From Bacteroidota bacterium (lineage in GTDB: Bacteria; Bacteroidota; Bacteroidia; Chitinophagales; Chitinophagaceae), in NCBI GenBank assembly GCA_030706605.1, contig JAUZOE010000006.1, positions 124,001-188,000 of the forward strand: a stretch of DNA of 64,000 bases. Reading direction: 5' to 3'. The notes beneath the pieces were generated by a model that ran no database searches, was not told the origin of the DNA, and was given only the letters and a program-made list of their open reading frames with translations. A program made the position numbers and the translations under genes. This document shows positions 8,309 through 17,970 of the stretch, piece by piece. Position 1 is the first letter of the stretch. Each line of letters starts with the position of its first letter.

Positions 8309-9133
8309 TTACAAATCAATATGAACGGAATTCACTTTTTTGCCATAAAATATTTCAGAATGGGTATTAAAATCTTTTTCGGAATCAGTCGTAAAAAATT
8401 GTAAACCACCATTCTTACTGCATTTTTCGTCAATCTCGGGGTGACGATGTAAATAATCTTCAAGACTTTTAGCAATTATTGGTCCCTGGGAAATTACCTC
8501 TATCCCTGCAGGTAGATATCTTTTTATTTTATTTAATAAAAGCGGATAATGTGTACATCCCAACAAAATAGTGTCAATATCATGAGATTTATTTAAAAGA
8601 CTTTCTATGTCTTTTTTAATAAAATAGTCAGCACCTTCTGATTCGTATTCGTTATTTTCTACTAATGGAACCCAGAGTGGGCAAGCTTGCTGAAAAACTT
8701 TTATTGCAGGATAAAATTTTTCTATTTCAATAGGATACGACAGGGATTGCACAGTCCCCTTGGTACCTAAAATACCTATTTGTTTTGAAGAAGTATAATT
8801 GCCAATGATTTCAGCTGTCGGTCGTATTACACCAAGTACTCTTTTTTCATTATTATATTGAGGGAGGTCATTCTGCTGAATTGTTCTTAAAGCCTTTGCA
8901 GAAGCTGTATTACAGGCAAGTATCACTAAAGAACACCCTTGCGAAAATAACCATCGGACCGATTCTAAAGTATATTCATAAACAGTTTCAAACGATCTTG
9001 TTCCATAAGGAGTTCTTGCATTATCCCCCAGGTAAATGAAATTGTATCGTGGTATAAGATTTTCTATTTCTTTTAAAATGGTGAGGCCACCATAGCCTGA
9101 ATCGAAAATACCTATTGGTGCTGGATTACTCAT
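8309..9133 (-). CDS. murI: Glutamate racemase
   Basis: MurI makes D-glutamate from L-glutamate for peptidoglycan in the cytoplasm. The 274-residue protein has the N-terminal IGIFDSGYGGLT motif. Both catalytic cysteines are present: Cys74 in LACNTASA and Cys193 in LGCTHYPLL. Length and motifs are normal. It is the last gene of the envelope block that reads uppS-bamA-ompH-ompH-murI on the minus strand, and a terminator-like hairpin separates it from the ompH gene before it, so it may have its own promoter. Confidence 0.96.
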   Translation of the reverse strand: MSNPAPIGIFDSGYGGLTILKEIENLIPRYNFIYLGDNARTPYGTRSFETVYEYTLESVRWLFSQGCSLVILACNTASAKALRTIQQNDLPQYNNEKRVLGVIRPTAEIIGNYTSSKQIGILGTKGTVQSLSYPIEIEKFYPAIKVFQQACPLWVPLVENNEYESEGADYFIKKDIESLLNKSHDIDTILLGCTHYPLLLNKIKRYLPAGIEVISQGPIIAKSLEDYLHRHPEIDEKCSKNGGLQFFTTDSEKDFNTHSEIFYGKKVNSVHIDL

Positions 9134-9147
9134 TTGTCAAAAATAAA

Positions 9148-9176
9148 CAAGCCACCTGGCTTTAATGGATGGCTTG
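9148..9176 (-). terminator. Terminator-like hairpin between ompH and murI
   Basis: On the minus strand CAAGCCA / TGGCTTG form a stem (arms 9170-9176 and 9148-9154), followed by TTTATTTTT. It lies 26 bases after the OmpH-family stop and just upstream of murI. The T tract is interrupted by one A, so it may be a partial terminator. Confidence 0.55.
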
Positions 9177-9201
9177 ACAAAAAATATTTATTAAAATAAT
9201 A

Positions 9202-9732
9202 TTATTTTAATCCCGGAGCAGAGGGGGCATCTTTTAAACCGAGTTTCTTTTTTACCAAAGCACCAATATCACCAGCCGGAGGCATTACAATGAGGGCTTC
9301 TCTTGGAAAAATGTAAGTATACCCGTTTTCTTTTGCAACAGCTTCTATGGCATCCTGCAATTTCTTTTGAATAGGAGCAGAAAGTTCTTGTCTTTTTTGA
9401 TCTAACTGATTTTGAATCTTTTGATCTTCACCACTTAAATCCTGAACTTGTTTTTGCAAATCAGTCCTTTTTACTTCTTTCAAACTAGGACTCATTGTTG
9501 CTGAATCCTTATAAAATTTTTGTACCGCTTCATTAAGGGCAGCTTGTTTTTCCTGGGCCATTTGATAAAGTGACTGCTGATATTGATTGAGATCTTTCTG
9601 CACTGTAGCCGCTTCAGGCATCAATTGTATAATTTCATCAGCGCTTATATAGCCAAACTTTTGTGCATTTGCCGCATTTGAAAATCCAAATATACCTGCA
9701 GAAATAAAAAGGAGAATAATAAAATTTTTCAT
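9202..9732 (-). CDS. OmpH/Skp-family periplasmic chaperone
   Basis: This is a 176-residue OmpH/Skp-like chaperone that would keep outer-membrane proteins soluble in the periplasm on their way to BamA. The first 23 residues are a signal peptide ending ANAQ, followed by KFGYISADEIIQLMPEA. A long charged coiled-coil arm spans about residues 45-125, and the C-terminal strand region YTYIFPREALIVMPP closes the body domain. It lies downstream of a second ompH-like gene and bamA on the same strand, the arrangement common in Bacteroidota. Confidence 0.92.
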   Translation of the reverse strand: MKNFIILLFISAGIFGFSNAANAQKFGYISADEIIQLMPEAATVQKDLNQYQQSLYQMAQEKQAALNEAVQKFYKDSATMSPSLKEVKRTDLQKQVQDLSGEDQKIQNQLDQKRQELSAPIQKKLQDAIEAVAKENGYTYIFPREALIVMPPAGDIGALVKKKLGLKDAPSAPGLK

Positions 9733-9807
9733 TTTTGTTTTAAGATTTGTTTTTAATAAAGTCTTTAAAATTATGCTTTAGGCTGCGCCTGATTTTTTAA
9801 TTCGCAT

Positions 9808-10320
9808 TTATTTAACACCCAATTCCTTCAACACATCATCACTCTTATCCAATTTGGGGTCGGCAAATATAACAGTTATTCCTTCACTTTTATCTAAAAT
9901 AAAATCATATAATTTTGCTACAGCCAATTTTTGTATTGCATTGTAAACCCTATCCTGTATTGGTTTTATCAGTTCCTGCCTTTTTTTGAACAAATCGCCT
10001 TCAAAACCAAACCTTTTCCTTTGGAGATCTCTCAGTTCTTTTTCTTTATTATATAACTCATCTTCTCTCTTTTTTTTAAGTTCATCGCTTAGCATAACCT
10101 GTTCTGCATCATACTCTTTATACATCCTGTCAAGATCTGCAGATTTCTGATCTATTTCCTGTTGCCACATTTGGCTGAACTGATCTAATTTTTGTTGGGC
10201 TTCCTTATAATCCGGTAATTTTCCCAGAATATACTTAGAATCAATTACTGCGTAACGTTGTGAAAAACCACTAGCAACTAAAATAAAACATGTCGATAAC
10301 GTGAAAAATAATTTTTTCAT
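9808..10320 (-). CDS. OmpH/Skp-family periplasmic chaperone (second copy)
   Basis: This is a 170-residue paralogue of the following gene. It has a signal peptide (about residues 1-20, ending GFSQ), then RYAVIDSKYILGKLPDYKEA. A strongly charged coiled coil covers about residues 40-120, rich in Lys, Glu and Arg, and it ends with YDFILDKSEGITVIFADP. It is 21 bases after bamA and is probably cotranscribed with it, matching its job of delivering outer-membrane proteins. The two copies are clearly diverged, suggesting partial specialisation. Confidence 0.92.
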   Translation of the reverse strand: MKKLFFTLSTCFILVASGFSQRYAVIDSKYILGKLPDYKEAQQKLDQFSQMWQQEIDQKSADLDRMYKEYDAEQVMLSDELKKKREDELYNKEKELRDLQRKRFGFEGDLFKKRQELIKPIQDRVYNAIQKLAVAKLYDFILDKSEGITVIFADPKLDKSDDVLKELGVK

Positions 10321-10341
10321 AAAATAATTTTTTCAGTAAAC

Positions 10342-13116
10342 TTATTCAGGTTCCTGACCTAACATAAAGGTGAATTTGGCAGCACCTTTTATCCCGGTAT
10401 TTGGCCCAAGCCTGTCAAGGCCAATTCCATAATCGAAACCTAACAGGCCAAACATTGGCAGAAAGAAACGCATTCCCAAACCAACGGATCGACGCAATTG
10501 AAACGGATTGTACTGTTTAATATTATACCATCCATTAGCTGCTTCAAAAAATGCAAGCCCGTAAATAGTACTACTCGCACTGGTAGTAAACGGATATCTT
10601 AATTCTAAAGTATATTTATTGAAGATAGTGAAAAATTCTTTTGCCTGGCTAAGATCAGGGTTGATTTTTGGATTAGAATTATCATAAACAGGATAGCCTC
10701 TATGAGCAATAATGTCGTAACCGAGAAGGCCATAATTATTACTTAAGCCAGCATCTCCCAATTGAAAACGTTCAAAAGGGGATGTGATAGTTCTGTCCGA
10801 ATACCGTCCAAGAAAACCATATTTAGCTGCCGCTTTTAAAATAAATTGTTTGTCTTTTTCAGGTCCGTGTGCTTTTCCTATCGGAATATACCATTCTGCT
10901 GTAAAACGCTCCTTATGAAATTCAACCCATTTATATTGATCAGATGATTGTAATTGGGCCTCTGTTTTAAACAGAGAATATGGTGGAGTCAATTGTGTAC
11001 TTAAAACAAAATTAGAACCAGTTGTCGGGAAAACAGGGTTTGGTCCTGAGGAATTTCGGGCAAGTGTTATTTTGATGCTTACATTATTCGAAATACCACT
11101 AGTCAGTCCCGGGAAAATATTATAATTCTTAAGCTTATAACGCTGATAATTCAACTGGTAGATTAATGCGAAATAATCATCCGGCCATTTTAATTGTTTC
11201 CCTAATGAAACACTAAATCCTGTTGTTTTTATGTAAGAAGAATCAGCATACGCACGGTCGTAATAACCAGTAGAAGGATTATATGCATTTGCATATTTTG
11301 TATCATAATAGCTAACTGTAAATGTGTTTCTCTTTTTACCTCCAAACCATGGCTCAGAAAAAGAAAAATTATAAGAACGAAATTGTTTTCCATTACTCTG
11401 TGCCCTTAAACTTAATTTTTGCCCATCACCACTAGGCAATGGCTGCCATGCCTTTTTATTTAAAATATTATATATAGAAAAATTATTAAAAGTAACTCCA
11501 AGTGTACCTGTCAACCCAATACCTCCTCCAAAACCTGCAGAAAGCTCTAATTGATCAGTTGATTTCTCTTTTAATCCCCATGTTATATCAACCGTGCCAT
11601 CTTCCATATGAGGTACTATACCCGGATTAATTTTTTCCGGATCAAAAAAGCCCAATTGGGAGAGTTCACGCTGTGTTCTTATAACAAGTTGCCTACTAAA
11701 TTTATCACCAGGAATAGTACGCAATTCACGTCGGATAACATATTCCTTGGTTTTATCATTGCCGGTAATCTCAACTTTACCTATAGTAGCCTGCGGCCCT
11801 TCTGTTATTCGAATTTCGTAATCAATGGTATCATTATATACAGCGGTTTCTACAGGATCAATTCTAAAAAACAGGTATCCGTCATCCTGGTAAAGGCTGC
11901 TGATATCTCCTCCATCTGCAGAGGGTTGAGTTCCTAATTTTTTATTTAAAGTCTCCGCATCATAAATATCTCCTTTTTTTATACCCAGTATAAGAGAGAG
12001 AAGAGAATCTGAATATTTGGTATTTCCTTTCCAGGTTATATTACCAAAATAATAGCGATTACCTTCTGATAACTTTATAGCTACATCAATATCTCCTTTA
12101 TCGTTATAAGTAGTATCGGCAAGAATTGTAGCATCACGAAACCCCAAAGAATTATAATAATCCAGTATATGATTTTTATCTTCAAGGTATTTCTTTTCAG
12201 TAAACTTAGCTGAGCTTAAAAATTTAAACCGGAAATACGGATCCAGCAGTTCTTTGGTTTTTGTAGGAATAAGATATCCGTTTTCGTGTAGATATTCATT
12301 GAATGTAATATGGTTCTTTTTGGTAGAATCATATACATTATTGTCAACATAAGGAAATAAAGTGAACCTGCTTTTTTCTTTAGTTCCCTTCATCTGTTTT
12401 TTTAATTTAAGATCAGAAACATATTTATTGCCGGCAAAATAAATTTCCTGGATTCTTACTTTCCCGTTTTTGTTAACATCAAAGACAATATTAACTGCAT
12501 TGGCATTTTTGGGATCTTTTGTTTCTATTACATCCACATCCACATTTCTAAATCCCTTATCAATATAAAATTTTTTGATTATGTCCGTTGCAGTCATCTT
12601 TAAACTTTGGGTAACCCTGGTAACTCTTCCTTTAGCCAGACCTAGCTTTGGAGTAAGATCATCTGCCTCGCCTTTGCTAACTCCTTTGAATTTAAAAGAA
12701 GTAAGCGTAGGTCTGTCAGTAATATTTATTTCTACCGAAAGATTTTTGCCAGATAGTTGAGTCAAATAAATTTCCACATTTGAAACAAGATTTTGCTTCC
12801 ATAAATTAGTAATAGCCCTGGAAAAATTATCTCCTCCGGGAAGAACTACTTTATCGCCGACAGCCAAACCTGAAATAGAAATAATAAGATTTGGATCAAA
12901 AGATTTGGACCCTGTAACCTTAATATTTGAAATAATATATTCCTTAGGGTTCTTGGAATTGAAAATATTTTCAAGTTCAACATTCACAGAAGTAGGAATT
13001 GAATCTGCATATTGGGGATTTGCAGATACAGAATCCTTATTATCCTGAGCGGTAGCTAGAGTTTTGGCAGTAATAGCGATAACTATCAAGAGTAAAATCT
13101 TGTAGATCTTATGCAT
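10342..13116 (-). CDS. bamA: Outer membrane protein assembly factor BamA (Omp85)
   Basis: BamA is the essential outer-membrane insertase that folds beta-barrel proteins. From Met at 13116 (MHKIYKILLL) the protein is 924 residues and begins with a signal peptide ending ATAQ. The frame extends 12 codons further, but those residues do not look like a signal sequence. POTRA repeats occupy about residues 50-430 (for example the NGKVRIQEIYFAGNKYVSD and ATIGKVEITGNDKTKEYVIR starts). The rest is a 16-strand barrel with aromatic-rich strands ending GLDRLGPNTGIKGAAKFTFM. Neighbours are uppS upstream and two ompH genes downstream. Confidence 0.96.
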   Translation of the reverse strand: MHKIYKILLLIVIAITAKTLATAQDNKDSVSANPQYADSIPTSVNVELENIFNSKNPKEYIISNIKVTGSKSFDPNLIISISGLAVGDKVVLPGGDNFSRAITNLWKQNLVSNVEIYLTQLSGKNLSVEINITDRPTLTSFKFKGVSKGEADDLTPKLGLAKGRVTRVTQSLKMTATDIIKKFYIDKGFRNVDVDVIETKDPKNANAVNIVFDVNKNGKVRIQEIYFAGNKYVSDLKLKKQMKGTKEKSRFTLFPYVDNNVYDSTKKNHITFNEYLHENGYLIPTKTKELLDPYFRFKFLSSAKFTEKKYLEDKNHILDYYNSLGFRDATILADTTYNDKGDIDVAIKLSEGNRYYFGNITWKGNTKYSDSLLSLILGIKKGDIYDAETLNKKLGTQPSADGGDISSLYQDDGYLFFRIDPVETAVYNDTIDYEIRITEGPQATIGKVEITGNDKTKEYVIRRELRTIPGDKFSRQLVIRTQRELSQLGFFDPEKINPGIVPHMEDGTVDITWGLKEKSTDQLELSAGFGGGIGLTGTLGVTFNNFSIYNILNKKAWQPLPSGDGQKLSLRAQSNGKQFRSYNFSFSEPWFGGKKRNTFTVSYYDTKYANAYNPSTGYYDRAYADSSYIKTTGFSVSLGKQLKWPDDYFALIYQLNYQRYKLKNYNIFPGLTSGISNNVSIKITLARNSSGPNPVFPTTGSNFVLSTQLTPPYSLFKTEAQLQSSDQYKWVEFHKERFTAEWYIPIGKAHGPEKDKQFILKAAAKYGFLGRYSDRTITSPFERFQLGDAGLSNNYGLLGYDIIAHRGYPVYDNSNPKINPDLSQAKEFFTIFNKYTLELRYPFTTSASSTIYGLAFFEAANGWYNIKQYNPFQLRRSVGLGMRFFLPMFGLLGFDYGIGLDRLGPNTGIKGAAKFTFMLGQEPE

Positions 13117-13287
13117 TAAATCATTTTTAATAGGGCGGCAAGTTAAATTCAATAATTAAAAGTTTTTGTTAAATCAGGCATAAAATCAACCACTTGTCAT
13201 TATTGAAGGAGAAGATTAAAATAAAATTGCAAATTTTGATTCTCAGAAGTTTTTAAATTGCTTATCATCAGCATAAAAAATATCCCT

Positions 13288-14025
13288 TTACAATTGTTCG
13301 CTTGTTTTTCCAAATCTTCTTTCCCTATTTTGGTAATCCAGAAGAGCATCATATAGGTTTTCCTTTCTGAAATCAGGCCAGAGCGTATCTGTGAAGTATA
13401 ATTCGGCATAAGCCATCTGATATAAGAGAAAATTACTGATTCTATATTCTCCACTGGTACGAATCATTAATTCCGGATCGGGGATAGTGGCGGTACATAG
13501 ATAATTTTTAAAAGTGTCCTCAGTGATATTTTCCGGATCAAGTTTCCCTTCCTTTATTTTTTTACTGATATTTTTAACTGCTTCAATAATTTCCCAACGA
13601 CTGCTATAACTAAGCGCCATAACGAGATTCAGGCCAGAATTCTTTTCGGTTTCTTTACAGGCATCATCCAGTTCTTTTTGAGCCAAAGCAGGAAGCATTT
13701 CAAAATTCCCTATCACATGCAACCTGATGTTATTTTTATTCAATGTTGGAACTTCTTTTCTTATAGTTTGTACAAGCAATTCCATTAAACCGCTTACTTC
13801 ATCTTTCGGACGATCCCAGTTTTCGGTACTAAAAGCATATAAGGTTAGATATTGAATGCCCAATTCAGCAGAACCTTCCACAATATTTCTTACACTTTCT
13901 ACTCCACTGTAGTGGCCAAATAACCTGTCTTTCCCTTGCTCTTTAGCCCAGCGTCCATTGCCATCCATAATAATTGCTATATGACGGGGAAGTTTTTCAG
14001 CAATTAAATTGTCTTTCTTGCTCAT
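13288..14025 (-). CDS. uppS: Di-trans,poly-cis-decaprenylcistransferase (undecaprenyl diphosphate synthase)
   Basis: UppS extends farnesyl diphosphate with isopentenyl units to make undecaprenyl diphosphate, the carrier lipid for peptidoglycan and surface polysaccharide. The 245-residue protein has the catalytic Asp21 in IIMDGNGRWAKEQGK, the YLTLYAFSTENWDRP block and the C-terminal RTSGEYRISNFLLYQ substrate motif. All key residues are present. A TACTTTTG promoter box lies about 50 bases upstream. It sits between a DUF6089 gene and bamA. Confidence 0.97.
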   Translation of the reverse strand: MSKKDNLIAEKLPRHIAIIMDGNGRWAKEQGKDRLFGHYSGVESVRNIVEGSAELGIQYLTLYAFSTENWDRPKDEVSGLMELLVQTIRKEVPTLNKNNIRLHVIGNFEMLPALAQKELDDACKETEKNSGLNLVMALSYSSRWEIIEAVKNISKKIKEGKLDPENITEDTFKNYLCTATIPDPELMIRTSGEYRISNFLLYQMAYAELYFTDTLWPDFRKENLYDALLDYQNRERRFGKTSEQL

Positions 14026-14042
14026 TAGTTTAAAAAAAGGAA

Positions 14043-14065
14043 GTCAGGCTTATAAACTGCCTGAC
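14043..14065 (-). terminator. Terminator-like hairpin upstream of uppS
   Basis: GTCAGGC (14043-14049) and GCCTGAC (14059-14065) form a perfect 7-base stem with a 9-base loop. On the minus strand it is followed by TTCCTTTTTTT. It would end transcription of the DUF6089 gene ahead of uppS, although a possible uppS promoter box lies just before it, so it could also act in the leader. Confidence 0.55.
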
Positions 14066-14070
14066 CATAA

Positions 14071-14078
14071 CAAAAGTA
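14071..14078 (-). promoter_or_regulatory. Putative uppS promoter (-7 box)
   Basis: On the minus strand TACTTTTG fits the TAnnTTTG consensus. It lies 46 bases upstream of the uppS ATG, on the far side of the hairpin at 14043-14065, so the hairpin would fall in the uppS leader. No convincing -33 box is seen. Confidence 0.4.
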
Positions 14079-14124
14079 AGAAATTACTTTATACTATGTT
14101 TATGAAAATTGTAATCCATAAATT

Positions 14125-14970
14125 TTAACGGGCAACGGGGCACCTATAAGAAGTAATATTAAATGAAACGCCAATTTCGGCAATAGCATATTGGTCTTTT
14201 TGTTTACTAAATCCTCTTTGACGGCCCTCAATACCAATAGGCGTACCGGTTTCAAATGAACGATCCTGCATAATAGCTGCGAGAGATTTTCCGCCATTGG
14301 GAGATGGAAATTTATCAATTCCAACATAAGTAGTACTTACATCATCGATATAATCAGTAGTAGTAAAGCGATGGGCTATTTCAAAGGAAATATTGATCTT
14401 ATCCGTTATAGCATATTTTACACCAAAGCCAATGGGAAAACACATGGCCATAGTTCCGTATTCTTTTCGCCCCTGGTAAAAAGTCTCGCCTTCAGTATGC
14501 AATGGACGTAAATAAACCTTTTGTCCATTATAAAAAGCATATGGGTCATAACTGAAAAATCCAATGCCAACAGTGGCATACGGTGTAAATCTATAATTAG
14601 GATCGGTTGGAATAAATTTGAAGAAATTAAAATCACCCCGTAAAGCAATTTCAAAAATATTTGTATTGAAACTTAGATTTCTTCTCTGCTGATATTCATT
14701 ATTGCTGTATTTATCACTATATCCCAATTGCGCAAAATGGCCTGAAATGCGAAGGGAAGTGTAATTGCCAAATTGTTTTCGGTAAAATGCACCCAAAGCA
14801 ATTTTGGGCCTGTTAATAGCTCCCCTGTTATTCAGATCTCCAAAGTAATGAGCCAGACCCGCAGTAATTCCAAATTCTCCCTCCTGTACATATTCATATT
14901 GAGCCATTTGTGCATCCACATTTAAAGTGAGCATAAAAGCAAGAAGAATCAGAGGAATAATCTTTTTCAT
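14125..14970 (-). CDS. DUF6089 family outer-membrane-type beta-barrel protein
   Basis: This is a 281-residue protein with a clear signal peptide (residues 1-20, ending NVDAQ), then EYGEFG-like text typical of DUF6089 (EGEFGITAGLAHYFGDLN). Alternating hydrophobic and aromatic strands such as NTNIFEIALRGDFNFFKF and FTPYATVGIGFFSYDPYAFY indicate a small outer-membrane barrel. The family is mostly confined to Bacteroidota and commonly sits beside uppS, bamA and nadK, as here. Its role is not established; an envelope-assembly role is inference from context. Confidence 0.88.
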   Translation of the reverse strand: MKKIIPLILLAFMLTLNVDAQMAQYEYVQEGEFGITAGLAHYFGDLNNRGAINRPKIALGAFYRKQFGNYTSLRISGHFAQLGYSDKYSNNEYQQRRNLSFNTNIFEIALRGDFNFFKFIPTDPNYRFTPYATVGIGFFSYDPYAFYNGQKVYLRPLHTEGETFYQGRKEYGTMAMCFPIGFGVKYAITDKINISFEIAHRFTTTDYIDDVSTTYVGIDKFPSPNGGKSLAAIMQDRSFETGTPIGIEGRQRGFSKQKDQYAIAEIGVSFNITSYRCPVAR

Positions 14971-15050
14971 AAATACAATGAAGAATTAATTAAAAAAAAC
15001 TAAAAACGAAGAAAGGCTCTTTTAATTATTAAAAAAGTTAAAAAAAACCT

Positions 15051-15926
15051 TTAATTTCTTTTATCCAGCCCCCATGATAATTTATTTCTGAGTGTCTGAA
15101 GAAAGTTATTTTCATTTAGACGGACAAGTTTTATGTTGAAGGCTTCTTTCCTGATAGCAAGTAATACTTCTTTACTAGCAATTTCACGCCTACTGTCAAG
15201 CGTGCATAAAAACCCATCTGTGCGTCCTTCTACTTCAAATGAAATAACAGAATCATCGGGAACCACCAAAGGTCTTATATTTAAATTGTGGGGAGAAACA
15301 GGTGTAATTACAAAACTTGCTGAATCAGGAAATACTACCGGTCCGTTGCAACTTAAAGAATACCCTGTAGATCCCGTCGGCGTTGAAACGATCAGGCCAT
15401 CCGCCCAATAAGTATTTAAAAATTCTCCATTTAAATAAGTATGAATTTTGATCATAGGAGAAGTATCTTTTTTATGAATTGTAAATTCATTAAGAGCGTA
15501 AGCCACTCCATTAAACAATGGCATATTTGCATCAAGATGTACTAAGGATCGTTTATCAAGCACGAAAGTGCGCTTTACCAGGGATTCGATTGCTGTTGCA
15601 ATTTCTTCTCTGCTTATACTGGCCAGAAATCCCATCCTGCCGTAATTGATACCCATTACAGGAATTCCCTTATCCCCTACAAAAGTTATTGAATCAAGTA
15701 AGGTGCCATCGCCTCCAAGACTTATCATAAAATCTACTTCTTCGAGAGAATCGGATTGGTTAAATGTATAATATTTGTTATGAAAATCAATAGAAGAATA
15801 AAATTGATTAAAAAAATCCTGGTAAATAACTGGCTCAATTTGATAATGAGAAAATTCTGCAAGTAATAATTTTAAGCCTTCCAGGTGTTCAGATTCTAAG
15901 CCCCGGCTATAGATGGCTATACGCAT
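15051..15926 (-). CDS. nadK: NAD kinase
   Basis: NadK phosphorylates NAD to NADP using ATP. The 291-residue protein carries the GGDGT motif (residues 71-75, catalytic Asp73). It also has the downstream NAD-binding segments LNEFTIHKKDTSPMIKI, WADGLIVSTPTGSTGYSLS and GPVVFPDSASFVITPVSPHN. The length is normal. It lies upstream of the DUF6089 gene on the same strand, in the typical Bacteroidota envelope cluster. Confidence 0.97.
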   Translation of the reverse strand: MRIAIYSRGLESEHLEGLKLLLAEFSHYQIEPVIYQDFFNQFYSSIDFHNKYYTFNQSDSLEEVDFMISLGGDGTLLDSITFVGDKGIPVMGINYGRMGFLASISREEIATAIESLVKRTFVLDKRSLVHLDANMPLFNGVAYALNEFTIHKKDTSPMIKIHTYLNGEFLNTYWADGLIVSTPTGSTGYSLSCNGPVVFPDSASFVITPVSPHNLNIRPLVVPDDSVISFEVEGRTDGFLCTLDSRREIASKEVLLAIRKEAFNIKLVRLNENNFLQTLRNKLSWGLDKRN

Positions 15927-16368
15927 ATTTTCAGATTTAATTGGGTATTATCCTCAGAAGATCATTCAAAGAAAAATACTAATAACAATGTAAAAATAAA
16001 CCCTTTTGGCCTAATTGGTTTATAATGTGTTCAATACTTATTTTAAAATCATAAAACATAACTATATCTATCCTAAAAACGCTACTAGATAAATAAAAAG
16101 GTAATTCAATCTTGATTAAAATGAATACAGACTCTAAACATAAATGCAATCTGCAAATATTTTTACAGTTAGGGATTTTTTTTTAAAATTCTTTTTACAA
16201 GCAGCGTTTCTGTAGAATTTTGCACATAGAAAGAATCAATAATTTTTTTTAAATTATTAATAAAACTTCGGTTGTAAAAAATCCAGAGAGCAGGCATTTT
16301 AGGAGAGGAAAGATAAAATTAAAATAAAAAAAACTGAAAATGGAAATGAACAGAATCAATAATTTGCA
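15927..16368. other. 442-base AT-rich intergenic region
   Basis: This gap lies between the CBS-domain gene and nadK, both on the minus strand. No open frame with gene-like features is seen. A 14-base direct repeat AGAATCAATAATTT occurs at 16232-16245 and 16352-16365. The region probably carries the nadK promoter, but I cannot place one with confidence. Confidence 0.5.
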
Positions 16369-17031
16369 TTAAATATCGAGATAGTTCATTAAATTCTGAT
16401 AATTACTGCTAATATCATTTTCAAATAACTCCTCTCCTGAATAATAGGATATAGAGTAATCATATCTTTCAAATGTAGCAATGATAGTGGATATTTCTTT
16501 TTTATTTATCTGCAAAGTTACTTCCAGCAGCCCCGATGATGGGTTGGTGATAATATTAAGATGAAGAATAGTAGCATCATCACTTTCAACAATACTGTTA
16601 ATTTCAGAAATGGCAAACCGGGTACGCTCCATTTCAAGCACAACCAATGCGCCATATTCACTGGCTCCACAAAAATCTCCTAATGCCTTTAGTAAAGCAA
16701 ATTCCCCGATGCTCCCCAATAATTCGCCGCTCTCATTAACAACCGGAATTATATTAGTCTGATAAAGGTTACAAATAGAAACTCCTTTTAAAAAATGTTG
16801 GGCAACATTAATGGCAGCAGGGACCAGGTCATTTTGAAAAACAGCTATTGTTGATTTTTTATTTTTTTCACTAAGCAGTGCTTCTTCACTGATGAGTCCC
16901 AAAAAATTCTCTAATCCCACAACCGGAAGATGAGTAAGTTTAAATTGATTCATTAGTTGCAGGGCCTTGAAGAGTGTATCACCAAGTTGCAATTTCGGAA
17001 TAGTATTATCAATAAGTTGCAGGGTGGTCAT
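16369..17031 (-). CDS. CBS-domain protein
   Basis: This is a 220-residue cytoplasmic protein with two tandem CBS motifs in its first 130 residues (LFKALQLMNQFKLTHLPVVG and the second near NIIPVVNESGELLGSIG). A C-terminal regulatory ACT-like region follows, around residues 140-210. CBS pairs bind adenine nucleotides and act as energy sensors. The gene lies between an alpha/beta hydrolase and nadK, a conserved location in this phylum, but no enzymatic partner is established. Confidence 0.85.
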   Translation of the reverse strand: MTTLQLIDNTIPKLQLGDTLFKALQLMNQFKLTHLPVVGLENFLGLISEEALLSEKNKKSTIAVFQNDLVPAAINVAQHFLKGVSICNLYQTNIIPVVNESGELLGSIGEFALLKALGDFCGASEYGALVVLEMERTRFAISEINSIVESDDATILHLNIITNPSSGLLEVTLQINKKEISTIIATFERYDYSISYYSGEELFENDISSNYQNLMNYLDI

Positions 17032-17088
17032 CAGCTATAATTTAGGTTACTGCAAAAAAAAGCCAATCATTATAGTAGACAGCAAAAA

Positions 17089-17868
17089 CTAATGAACTGT
17101 TGCAGCAGGTACTTTTAATTTTGAAATAAAACTACTTAGAATCTTATTGAATTCGTCAGGAACTTCCATCATAGGGGCATGGCCGCATTTATCTATAAAA
17201 TGAAGTTCACTATTGGGTATTAATTTTTGAAATTCCTGTGCCACAAATGGCGGAGTAATAGTATCATTATTTCCCCATATCAAGCAAGTTGGCTGCTGTA
17301 TCTGACTTATTTCTTCACCCAGGTTATTACGAATAGCAGATTTTGCCAACGAAATAATCTTAATTACTTTAATACGATTATTGGTAATTTCAAAACATTC
17401 ATTTACCAATTCATCTGTGGCCATTGCAGGATCGTAAAAAGTAAGTTGTGTTTTTTTGCGAATATATTCTTTGTCTCCGCGCTTTGGATAGCTATCCCCC
17501 ATTCCATTTTCAAATAAACCTGAACTTCCGGTAAGAATAAGGGATTTGACTCTTTCCGGATTTTTCAAAACATATATGAGCGCAACATGCCCACCCAGGG
17601 AATTGCCAAGCAGGTGAATATTAGTATAATCTTTTTGTTCAATAAATTTTTTCACAAATTTCTGTAAGCCACCTACGGTAGTATGTAAAAGATCCAACTC
17701 AAAAAGTGGAAGTAAAGGCACAATTACTTTGTTGGTACTTTTGAAGTACTCAATGAGATGTGAGAAATTGCTTAGTGCCCCAAAAAGCCCATGCAGCAGA
17801 ATCAATGGTTCTCCTCCCCCGATCTCGATATATTTGAACTTCCCTTCTTGTAGTATTTGATATTCCAT
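17089..17868 (-). CDS. Alpha/beta fold hydrolase
   Basis: This 259-residue cytoplasmic hydrolase keeps the full triad: nucleophile Ser90 in the elbow GNSLGGH, Asp202 in WGNNDTITPP, and His230 in KCGHAPMMEVP. The oxyanion motif HGLFG (residues 26-30) is also present. It resembles the MhpC/BioH-like family, but the substrate cannot be told from sequence. It lies immediately upstream of the CBS-domain gene (57-base gap). Confidence 0.92.
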   Translation of the reverse strand: MEYQILQEGKFKYIEIGGGEPLILLHGLFGALSNFSHLIEYFKSTNKVIVPLLPLFELDLLHTTVGGLQKFVKKFIEQKDYTNIHLLGNSLGGHVALIYVLKNPERVKSLILTGSSGLFENGMGDSYPKRGDKEYIRKKTQLTFYDPAMATDELVNECFEITNNRIKVIKIISLAKSAIRNNLGEEISQIQQPTCLIWGNNDTITPPFVAQEFQKLIPNSELHFIDKCGHAPMMEVPDEFNKILSSFISKLKVPAATVH

Positions 17869-17970
17869 TTTTGCAATTGGCTGGTCAGGATTTTTTTGGC
17901 TGCCGGTTAATTACTGCTAAAATAAATGTTTCTGTTCAAAAAATCAGCTAAATAATATTAGAATCAAAAT

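Noticed and set aside
8113-8319. 68-codon minus-strand frame between murI and rpmH
   Set aside because: It overlaps the murI end, covers the probable rpmH promoter and has no family-like features.
13200-13454. 84-codon minus-strand frame between bamA and uppS
   Set aside because: Most of it overlaps the uppS coding region in another frame.
16232-16365. 14-base direct repeat AGAATCAATAATTT in the nadK upstream gap
   Set aside because: AT-rich, only two copies 120 bases apart and no mobile-element features.
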